A stretch of 7,203 nt of DNA, taken from Candidatus Bathyarchaeota archaeon (GTDB lineage: Archaea; Thermoproteota; Bathyarchaeia; 40CM-2-53-6; FEN-987). Below the pieces are notes generated by a model. It was not told the DNA's origin and ran no database searches. It saw only the letters and a program-made list of their open reading frames with translations. This document shows positions 1 through 4,269 of the stretch, piece by piece (the first letter of the stretch is position 1; each line of letters begins with the position of its first letter). The DNA is taken from contig JALHTB010000118.1 in NCBI GenBank assembly GCA_022865625.1, forward strand, positions 1-7,203, written 5' to 3'. The translations under genes were made by a program, and so were the position numbers.

Positions 1-29
1 CTGACGCCGAAGACATCCACCTTGGGCTA

Positions 30-230
30 CTATAGCCTTCGCTCCTTCAACAACCTTTCAAGAAGCACTGGCAAGTCCTCACGGTTCTTCGCGGCCTGAT
101 CATCTAGGCTGACTTGCTGCTCTCGGGTAAGCAGCTGCCAGGAGTGAGCGATCTCGTCACTGGTTTCGTATATGTGAGTCCCACCCGGTCTTCTATTGTG
201 CCGGCGAACGATCGCACTGATCCTTGCCAT
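30..230 (-). CDS. Hypothetical protein, 66 aa, charged helical
   Basis: I do not recognise this protein. From the ATG at 230 it reads 66 residues with a basic N-terminus (several Arg/His around residues 3-14) and a C-terminal half rich in Glu, Asp, Leu, Lys and Arg that should form amphipathic helices; there is no Cys pair or membrane segment. A TTG at 257 would add nine residues, but the ATG is the more natural start. No clear Shine-Dalgarno is visible. The codons look coding (AGA/AGG/GAG/CTC-rich, typical of the other genes here). The minus strand just upstream (193-464) is also protein-like in other frames, so this ORF may be the C-terminal part of a longer, frame-broken gene rather than a complete one. 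Downstream, after 13 bases, an ATG at 16 runs off the window, too little to judge. Confidence 0.45.
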   Translation of the reverse strand: MARISAIVRRHNRRPGGTHIYETSDEIAHSWQLLTREQQVSLDDQAAKNREDLPVLLERLLKERRL

Positions 231-464
231 AAGCGAAGATGGTTCGGCGACGCTCAATAAGGTCTCGGTTGGGATTGCCGAGTACTTCGTTCTGTTCCCC
301 TCTGATCATGAAACGCCTCAGAATAGCCAGCGTATCTTCCACTGACGGAGCTTGACAGTTTTTTTCTGCAACCCATCGAGAATGAGTCCATTTTGAAGTG
401 ATTGGCTGGCGAAAACGTGACGTTTGGTCTCTTCCTTATAGCTAGCAACACAGCTAGTGATCAT
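193..464 (-). pseudogene. Protein-like stretch with a frame break at an A7 run
   Basis: On the minus strand an ATG at 464 opens a frame with good codon use (GAG, AAG, GAT, CTC) for about 38 codons, up to a run of seven A's at about 359-365, after which it soon stops (TGA at 318). In the next frame, starting exactly after the A run, coding-like text continues (residues reading APSVEDTLAILRRF, then MIRGEQNEVLGNPNRD) down to a TAG at 193. One more A in the run would join the two parts into a reading frame of roughly 90 residues. It then overlaps the start of the 66-residue ORF below. I do not recognise a family. It could be a decayed gene, a sequencing indel, or chance; its proposed start overlaps the divergent ATG of the zinc-ribbon gene at 463, which argues for caution. 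Confidence 0.3.
434..440 (+). promoter_or_regulatory. TATA-like box for the zinc-ribbon/hflX operon
   Basis: The sequence CCTTATA is centred about 26 bases before the ATG at 463, the distance expected between an archaeal TATA box and the transcription start. The transcript would then begin at or next to the start codon, that is, leaderless. This agrees with the absence of a Shine-Dalgarno in front of 463. No convincing upstream BRE purine tract is seen, so the call rests on spacing and AT content only. Confidence 0.35.
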
Positions 465-609
465 GAAGTACGTACTGATGACACTTCCAGCAACATGCAA
501 GAAATGTGGCGGCCCTGTCTTCTCGATGGGATTGCTTTCTGAGAGCGGCCTTTGCGCAGGCTGCGCCAGAGTAGAAGCCGCTAGGAAAATGACTCTAACA
601 CTAGAGTAA
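463..609 (+). CDS. Small zinc-ribbon protein, 48 aa, upstream of hflX
   Basis: This tiny protein has two Cys pairs, C12-x2-C15 followed by Gly-Gly, and C31-x2-C34, which is a compact treble-clef or zinc-ribbon fold binding one zinc ion. The N-terminal ten residues are hydrophobic, and the tail after C34 is a short basic helix. Its TAA is immediately followed by the ATG of the GTPase gene, so the two are surely co-transcribed. A second in-frame ATG at 478 would shorten it to 43 residues and keep all four Cys. I prefer 463 because the upstream TATA-like box lies at leaderless distance from it. Such ribbons usually bind nucleic acid or protein. The coupling to HflX suggests a ribosome- or translation-linked role, but that is inference from position only. 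Confidence 0.7.
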   Translation: MKYVLMTLPATCKKCGGPVFSMGLLSESGLCAGCARVEAARKMTLTLE

Positions 610-1767
610 ATGGCGAATGCTCTGCAACCAAAGTTCGTGCCGGATTTGAGAGCGCTTCTCGTAGAGTGTATTCTTCCCCGCAGCAAACCGAGAATAGATG
701 AAGTGAACGACATAGCGAAAGCTGCTGGCTACAACGTGGTCGGCCAAGTCACGCAGCATCGGGACTCGGTAGATTCCGCCTATTGCGTTGGCAAAGGGAA
801 AATCGATGAGATCGAGAAGACCGTCGTAGAAGACTCAATCGAAGCTGTAATCTTCACTCGGCAACTTTCCGCAGGCCAAGTATTCCGGATCAAGAAGAAA
901 CTCGGCGATGTTCACGTTCTCGACAGGAACTTACTCATCCTCGAAGTGTTCGAGAAACGTTGCGCTACAACAGAGGCTAGACTCCAGATCGCATTGGCTA
1001 AACTGCGTTACACCTTCTCCTGGGGCAGAGAATCAATCCGAATGCGTGGCATTGCGAGTGAACAGATGGGAAGGGGAGGGCCAGGCCAGTATCCATACGA
1101 AGCCTATGAAGCGATGTCGCGGAAACGGATAAGCAAGATCGAAGGGGAGCTCCGTGACATTAGATCGAAGAGCAGTCGTCTTCGTGAACGTCGAGGAAAG
1201 GCTGGTTTCCGAATCGTGGCGTTGACAGGCTATACTCAAAGCGGTAAGACTACACTGTTCAACAGGCTCGCGTCGGAATCGAAGGAAATAGGTTTGGGCC
1301 CCTTTACGACGCTCTCCACATTTGCACGGAAAGTCTCCACACAAGCGACAGGGGATTCTTCAGATTCCTTCATCATGATTGATTCTATTGGGTTCATTGA
1401 GGATCTTAGCCCTCTGCTGCTAAGCGCTTTCCACACCACGTTGAACGAACTGGCAAATTCTGACCTTGTTCTCCTCTTTGTAGATGGTAGCGATGACATA
1501 GAGACAGTTACTCGAAAGATCGCGGCCTCTCACGAGATCATGAATAAGGAGATCCATGGCGTTCCCGTTCTGATTTGCATCAACAAAGTTGACCTTGCGA
1601 CCCGTGAACATTTAGACAAGGTGTTCGCGGAGACTCGCAAGATATTCGAGGGAGACGAAATACTCGAAATAAGCTCGAAGACAGGAGCTAACCTACCAAA
1701 CCTGCTCCGGAAGATCTCTGAGAAGCTAATGCCTACGGTTTCAGCAAGCGTTGTACAGTCGTTGTAG
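610..1767 (+). CDS. hflX: GTPase HflX
   Basis: HflX is a translational GTPase of the TRAFAC class that binds the large ribosomal subunit and, in bacteria, splits stalled 70S ribosomes; archaeal versions bind 50S subunits. The 385 residues show the full family order. The N-terminal HflX domain covers about residues 15-150, with the Gly-rich GKGKIDEI at 61-68. The linker signature GRGGPGQ (154-160) leads into a coiled basic helix up to about 198. The G domain follows: G1 GYTQSGKT (207-214), the G2 threonines at 233-234, G3 DSIG (258-261, the bacterial form is usually DTVG), G4 NKVD (325-328) and a G5-like SSKTGAN (355-361). The length is normal for the family. The ATG touches the stop of the zinc-ribbon gene with no gap and has no obvious Shine-Dalgarno, so translation is probably coupled to that gene. 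Linker helix and G motifs are all intact, so it should be functional. Confidence 0.96.
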   Translation: MANALQPKFVPDLRALLVECILPRSKPRIDEVNDIAKAAGYNVVGQVTQHRDSVDSAYCVGKGKIDEIEKTVVEDSIEAVIFTRQLSAGQVFRIKKKLGDVHVLDRNLLILEVFEKRCATTEARLQIALAKLRYTFSWGRESIRMRGIASEQMGRGGPGQYPYEAYEAMSRKRISKIEGELRDIRSKSSRLRERRGKAGFRIVALTGYTQSGKTTLFNRLASESKEIGLGPFTTLSTFARKVSTQATGDSSDSFIMIDSIGFIEDLSPLLLSAFHTTLNELANSDLVLLFVDGSDDIETVTRKIAASHEIMNKEIHGVPVLICINKVDLATREHLDKVFAETRKIFEGDEILEISSKTGANLPNLLRKISEKLMPTVSASVVQSL

Positions 1768-1960
1768 TTCTGGTAGCAACGTGACGTATGCCTCCGTCTG
1801 TTTCTGATACGAGGTCCCGGTAGGGTGACCTACACGCCCTGTAGTTGAACCACAGTGATAATCCCTCTATGGATGATCGAAGAATGCGAGAGAAGAATGG
1901 TTGGCGCCTCCTCACGTACGCTTGCGCCGGAAACGCCGCACTCGCTTTGGGCACTAGTCA
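1768..1960. other. Convergent intergenic spacer with small alternative hairpins
   Basis: This spacer lies between the hflX stop and the stop of the minus-strand gene that converges on it. A plus-strand frame from an ATG at 1869 (product beginning MDDRRMREKNGW) stays open into the opposite gene, but its continuation is clearly antisense shadow, so I do not call it. Two short stems share the same CTAC: GTAGG-GTGA-CCTAC at 1820-1833, closed by a GNRA-type tetraloop, and CTACA-CGCCC-TGTAG at 1830-1844. They are only five base pairs each. No oligo-T terminator is obvious. Confidence 0.4.
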
Positions 1961-2236
1961 CTACTTGCTTTTTGAAAGAGGAAAGCTTGTTGCCACTTTA
2001 GTCTTGGACTTTGTTTCTCTCAGTTCATTGCTTCTCTTCCGAATGGCTGCACTGATCTGTCTGTGCGCATCTTTGACTTTGCGAGCCCACATGGTGCTGA
2101 TCAGTCTCTCGAAGAGGAGATTGTCCGCCTCCTTAACTTCATCCAGCTCGCTGTTGTTTCCGGCGTTCTTGGCGCATGTGTTCAGATAACCATAGGCTGT
2201 TTCGACCTGCTTTCCTGTCGGTCGTCCAGACTGCAT
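1961..2236 (-). CDS. Hypothetical protein, 91 aa or longer, helical
   Basis: From the ATG at 2236 this reads 91 residues plus stop. Codon use is strongly coding (AAG, GAG, CTG, ATC, AGA, GCC), although I recognise no family. The middle and C-terminal parts are dominated by charged helices (ELDEVKEADNLLFERL, then WARKVKDAHRQISAAIRKR) and end in a Lys/Ser-rich tail. There are no Cys pairs and no membrane segment. The same frame is open upstream to 2428, with ATGs at 2329 (MPKKRRSPEY) and 2347, so a longer protein is possible. However, the codon use of that frame becomes poor above 2236, while the neighbouring frame becomes good there, which points to a frame change (see the next entry). Hydrophilic, basic and lacking a known motif, it could be a small nucleic-acid-associated protein; this is only a guess. 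Confidence 0.55.
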   Translation of the reverse strand: MQSGRPTGKQVETAYGYLNTCAKNAGNNSELDEVKEADNLLFERLISTMWARKVKDAHRQISAAIRKRSNELRETKSKTKVATSFPLSKSK

Positions 2237-2342
2237 GACCACTGAGACAGGATCAAGTCTTTGTCGAGCTTGATGGCTTTGAGAATCCTGTACAAGCCTG
2301 TATTCAGGGGATCGACGTTTCTTTGGCATCTCCCGATTCCAA
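2237..2342 (-). pseudogene. Likely N-terminal part of the 1961-2236 gene, in two other frames
   Basis: Reading the minus strand from about 2342, one frame begins with TTG and encodes ESGDAKETSI until a run of four C's (2307-2310). A second frame then continues as PLNTGLYRILKAIK and LDKDLILSQWS up to about 2238, where the downstream frame starts at its ATG. Codon use is best in each frame exactly over its own part. Both changes are the kind a single missing base would cause, the first at the C run. Joined, they would give a protein of roughly 127 residues. A TATA-like TTATTA on the minus strand lies about 26 bases before the TTG. It may be an assembly indel, real decay, or coincidence. Confidence 0.35.
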
Positions 2343-2345
2343 TTC

Positions 2346-2531
2346 ATGAATGCGGGAAGGCGGGTAATAAGACCAACACGCAACACAGCGAGCGACGAGA
2401 CGAAGGCGAGGAGCGAGAGGGAAAGCAAGGAGAAGGTTCAGATCATAAGCGCCGACACAGATGCGTTGATCGAGAAGACTTGCCCGCACGCAAACGCGAC
2501 CGCAAGTGAAAGGAGGAGTGGACTGGCATAA
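2346..2531 (+). CDS. Doubtful small ORF in a purine-rich tract, 61 aa
   Basis: The ATG at 2346 opens a 61-residue frame. From about residue 15 it reads as a Lys/Glu/Arg-rich helix and then a stretch with coding-like codons (EKVQIISADTDALIEK) before a TAA. There is no ribosome site or TATA box before 2346, and the start lies over the proposed start of the divergent minus-strand gene. The plus strand from about 2385 to 2690 is very purine-rich in all frames, which makes any frame look protein-like, so this may be an artefact. I recognise no family. Confidence 0.25.
   Translation: MNAGRRVIRPTRNTASDETKARSERESKEKVQIISADTDALIEKTCPHANATASERRSGLA
2365..2370 (-). promoter_or_regulatory. TATA-like box for the 1961-2342 minus-strand gene
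   Basis: Minus-strand TTATTA is centred about 26 bases upstream of the TTG at 2342 and 21 upstream of the ATG at 2347. This fits a leaderless archaeal transcript starting at the TTG. No Shine-Dalgarno is seen between the box and either start. Confidence 0.3.
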
Positions 2532-2745
2532 GAACAGGAGAGTCGAGGCCACGAACTCACGGAGTCAAGGGAGAAGAGAAGGGAAGAAAGGGAAAGTTTC
2601 GACTCCGGGGGATGGGAAGCGGAGCAAAGAGCCGAAGTCGATGGAAGCCAAGGCAGAACAGACAGAGGAGAACGGCTCACCAAAGGTAAGAGACGTACCA
2701 CTCGAATTAGGCTCAGCGTTAGGTTTTGCACACCGGAAGAACGGT
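2532..2745. other. Purine-rich stretch without a firm gene
   Basis: The plus strand here is rich in AGG, GAA and AAG runs. All three plus frames are open for long distances (for example a GTG-started frame from 2506 running to 2865), each giving only low-complexity Lys/Arg/Glu/Gly text. A good Shine-Dalgarno core, AAAGGAGG at 2510-2517, has no start codon at a sensible distance. It ends where the convergent 40-residue minus-strand gene stops. It could hold a degraded gene or an untranslated RNA; nothing specific is visible. Confidence 0.3.
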
Positions 2746-2868
2746 CTAGACAAACACAATAGCCAACTCAGTCTCGTGTTCGTCTTTGTTGTCGAGGTCG
2801 GCCCCTTGCTCGTCTGCCCTTCTGCTCTCTCTTTGCAGTTTTTTCAATCTCCTTGTTCTCATTGACAT
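2746..2868 (-). CDS. Small charged protein, 40 aa, coupled to zinc-ribbon gene
   Basis: An ATG at 2868 opens a 40-residue frame with a near-perfect archaeal Shine-Dalgarno, GGAGGTGA, nine bases upstream, beginning just after the TGA of the preceding zinc-ribbon gene. The product has a strongly basic N-terminus (MSMRTRRLKKLQRESRR), then an acidic stretch of Asp/Glu (about residues 19-34), and ends in a short hydrophobic ELAIVFV. There is no Cys. I recognise no family. The strong ribosome site, the short gap and the pyrimidine-rich plus strand across the gene all support real translation. The ribosome site is in the loop of a stable hairpin, implying coupling to the upstream gene. The opposite plus strand is open here too, but its start is poor and its product is low-complexity. 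Confidence 0.6.
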   Translation of the reverse strand: MSMRTRRLKKLQRESRRADEQGADLDNKDEHETELAIVFV

Positions 2869-2905
2869 GACGAGACCTCACCTCCTTCACTTGAGGTCTC
2901 GTCGT
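2867..2905 (-). promoter_or_regulatory. Hairpin presenting stop codon and Shine-Dalgarno in its loop
   Basis: A perfect 12-bp inverted repeat (GACGAGACCTCA at 2869-2880 against 2892-2903) extends by one G-U and one A-U pair to 14 pairs. In the minus-strand mRNA the 11-base loop reads AGTGAAGGAGG. It contains the TGA of the zinc-ribbon gene and the core of the ribosome site of the 40-residue gene, and the downstream ATG lies at the foot of the stem. Such a layout suits translational coupling or a binding site for a regulatory protein. It lacks a U-run, so it is not a simple terminator. Confidence 0.55.
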
Positions 2906-3192
2906 CTCTGCCGAGAGTCGACCTCGTCTCCGTTATCTCCGTCTTCTCCGTCGTCGTCCACTTCATCTTGATCGAGTTCGTGTTTCCCTTCCTTCATCAT
3001 GTTCATGTTTCCCTTCCTTTGGCGCATCTCATATCCGCACCGAGAGCATTTGTAATAGTTCTCGTAGTGGCTGAACTGTTTGTCCGTTTTTTCTCCAGCC
3101 TTGAGACTGGGTCGAGCAAAAGCGAGCATGAGACCCTCGCCACATTTAGGACAAGGAACGGGGCCCGTCGTCTCTATCTTGTGGTCGGACAT
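2887..3192 (-). CDS. Zinc-ribbon protein with acidic tail, 101 aa
   Basis: The protein has two Cys pairs, C14-x2-C17 in PCPKCG and C49-x2-C52 in YKCSRCGYE, separated by a basic loop. This is the classical zinc-ribbon arrangement seen in TFIIS/RPB9-type and other small archaeal ribbons. The transcription factor S signature (the RSADEP-type loop) is not present, so I do not call it TFS. After the ribbon comes a basic, Met/Asn-rich link (about 57-70) and a very acidic tail (about 72-92, mostly Asp/Glu/Gly) ending in RQRRRDLK. The ATG at 3192 follows a minus-strand TACTATAT box by about 44 bases, leaving a short leader, with only a weak ribosome site. It heads a two-gene operon with the 40-residue protein. 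Likely a nucleic-acid- or protein-binding adapter; the partner is unknown. A 25-base imperfect duplication lies inside the link. Confidence 0.8.
   Translation of the reverse strand: MSDHKIETTGPVPCPKCGEGLMLAFARPSLKAGEKTDKQFSHYENYYKCSRCGYEMRQRKGNMNMMKEGKHELDQDEVDDDGEDGDNGDEVDSRQRRRDLK
2981..3019. repeat. Imperfect 25-base direct duplication within zinc-ribbon gene
   Basis: TGTTTCCCTTCCTT occurs at 2981-2994 and again at 3006-3019, an offset of 25 bases. Because 25 is not a multiple of three, the two copies are read in different frames on the minus strand (one within RKGN, the other within KEGKH). It lies exactly between the ribbon and the acidic tail, so it may mark a past duplication that shifted the frame of the tail. 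Confidence 0.5.
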
Positions 3193-3232
3193 GACCCTAC
3201 ACTCTACGCGATAATTCTGGTTCAGGTCCTCG

Positions 3233-3240
3233 ATATAGTA
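3233..3240 (-). promoter_or_regulatory. TATA box of the minus-strand zinc-ribbon operon
   Basis: Minus-strand TACTATAT is centred about 44 bases before the ATG at 3192. A start about 26 bases downstream of the box would give a leader of some 15-20 bases. It is the most AT-rich, TATA-like sequence in this interval. Confidence 0.45.
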
Positions 3241-3271
3241 GGGTACGACTAGGCGCGGTGCGCATCAGGTT

Positions 3272-3547
3272 CTAAGTCATACTTCTTGAGTTTGCCAAAG
3301 CCACATGATCACGAGCCTCGTCTTCGTTCTTTTTCGTGTGTGCGGAACAAGAGATCTCTAGCTGCATGCCCGGAATAGACAACAGAGGGAAAGAGGGGTC
3401 GTCTGGGGATTCCTCCCCGAACACATTCGTTCCGTCGTGGTTTTTGATTGATTTTGTGTGTGTGGGCCCGTTGGTGCGGGCGTCTTGATTTGAACTCTTG
3501 AATTTTTGTGTGGGAGGAGGGATTCCCATAAGATCACAGGGGATCAT
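3272..3547 (-). CDS. Doubtful hypothetical ORF, 91 aa
   Basis: The ATG at 3547 (others at 3529 and 3367) opens a frame without a ribosome site. The first two thirds are hydrophilic and low in complexity. The last part, from MQLEISCSAHTKKNEDEARD, looks more like protein. In the next frame, just past that point (3308 down to a TAG at 3249), the text CGFGKLKKYDLEPDAHRA has good codons. So the true C-terminus may lie in that frame, with one base lost near 3305-3312. I recognise no family. This may be a small real gene with an indel, a relic, or chance. Confidence 0.25.
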   Translation of the reverse strand: MIPCDLMGIPPPTQKFKSSNQDARTNGPTHTKSIKNHDGTNVFGEESPDDPSFPLLSIPGMQLEISCSAHTKKNEDEARDHVALANSRSMT

Positions 3548-3564
3548 GCGTGAATTGGCCGTTT

Positions 3565-3582
3565 CTTTCTAGATCTAGAAAG
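3565..3582. promoter_or_regulatory. 18-bp perfect palindrome upstream of GNAT operon
   Basis: CTTTCTAGATCTAGAAAG is a perfect two-fold palindrome with no central spacer, some 110-120 bases before the GNAT start. A dimeric helix-turn-helix regulator could bind it as an operator. No regulator gene lies beside it, so the role is inferred from symmetry alone. Confidence 0.4.
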
Positions 3583-3692
3583 TGAATCAAATCGTCTAAT
3601 GGCTATGACATTCACGCGTGTACTATGAACAATGGGCTGTCAAGCTTCGGTTGATATGTCGGTTGTGTGCGTTATCTTCTGGTTAGTGAGGA

Positions 3693-4265
3693 ATGCCTTC
3701 CATGAGTCTTCGTTATGAGACGAAGGAGCTGTCGCCTTCGACTTGGGTTGATTTCGAGAGACTTTTCGAGAAGCATGGTGGCGTGCAAGGTGGTTGCTGG
3801 TGCATGTTCTACCACGTCGCAGGAGGTTGGAGAGGCAGGAGCCGCGGGCAGAACAAAGCGGAAAAGCACGCCCTGGTGAGGGATGGGAAAGCACATGGCG
3901 TTCTCGTCTATCATGGTGGAAGACCTGTGGGTTGGTGCCAGTTCGGTCCAAGCAAAGAACTGCCACGCATCGACATCATGAAGGACTACAAGCCCTCACA
4001 CCAGGGTGACCTCTGGAGGGTAACCTGTTTCTTCACCGACCGCGACCACAGAAGAAAAGGCGTGGCAACAGCGGCCTTGAAGGGCGCTCTTGACTACATG
4101 AAAGAGCATGGCGCCGAAGCGGTTGAAGCCTACCCAGTAGATCCCAAGAAGAGGCATTCCTCAAATATGCTCTGGAACGGGACTCCAGACCTCTTCGATT
4201 CCACGGGATTCGCCAAGATATGCAAACTGGGCAGGGAAAGGTGGGTCTTCAAGAAGATCTTGTAG
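3693..4265 (+). CDS. GNAT family N-acetyltransferase
   Basis: GNAT enzymes transfer the acetyl group of acetyl-CoA to an amine. This 190-residue protein has a helical N-terminus with the motif GGCWCMFYH (33-41), known in one GNAT subgroup. A central beta region follows (VGWCQFGP, 79-86; WRVTCFF, 108-114). The acetyl-CoA pyrophosphate loop is DHRRKGVA (118-125), matching the R/Q-x-x-G-x-G/A signature of motif A. The C-terminus has the usual GTPDLFDSTGF (163-173), where an aromatic/Gly pair closes the cofactor pocket. The substrate cannot be predicted. The start at 3693 overlaps the best ribosome-like sequence (GTGAGGA, 3686-3692), so the second ATG at 3702, ten bases after it, may be the true start (187 residues). 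The nitroreductase starts four bases after the stop, so the two form an operon. Confidence 0.9.
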   Translation: MPSMSLRYETKELSPSTWVDFERLFEKHGGVQGGCWCMFYHVAGGWRGRSRGQNKAEKHALVRDGKAHGVLVYHGGRPVGWCQFGPSKELPRIDIMKDYKPSHQGDLWRVTCFFTDRDHRRKGVATAALKGALDYMKEHGAEAVEAYPVDPKKRHSSNMLWNGTPDLFDSTGFAKICKLGRERWVFKKIL

Positions 4266-4269
4266 GGTA

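Larger units (their letters stand above)
3253..3692. other. Intergenic region before GNAT operon, with degenerate ORF and palindrome
   Basis: About 440 bases without a firm gene. The minus strand holds a 91-residue open frame (3272-3547) of low-complexity Pro/Ser/Thr/Asn text, described separately. The plus strand has GT-rich runs around 3450-3520 and a purine block GGGAGGAGGG near 3511 with no start codon at a fitting distance. An 18-bp palindrome lies at 3565-3582. No RNA gene is apparent. Confidence 0.4.

Noticed and set aside
1..16. Minus-strand ATG at 16 running off the left edge
   Set aside because: Only five codons are visible and the AGGTGG before it touches the ATG, so a gene start cannot be supported.
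1845..2189. Plus-strand frame of 114 codons with hydrophobic text
   Set aside because: From about 1961 it is antisense to the minus-strand gene, whose codon use is much better; hydrophobicity on the shadow strand is expected from charged codons opposite. Only the part from 1869 to 1960 remains possible.
2438..2731. Minus-strand hydrophobic frame of 97 codons
   Set aside because: Leu/Ser-rich text is what the complement of a purine-rich strand gives in any frame; no start signal is present.
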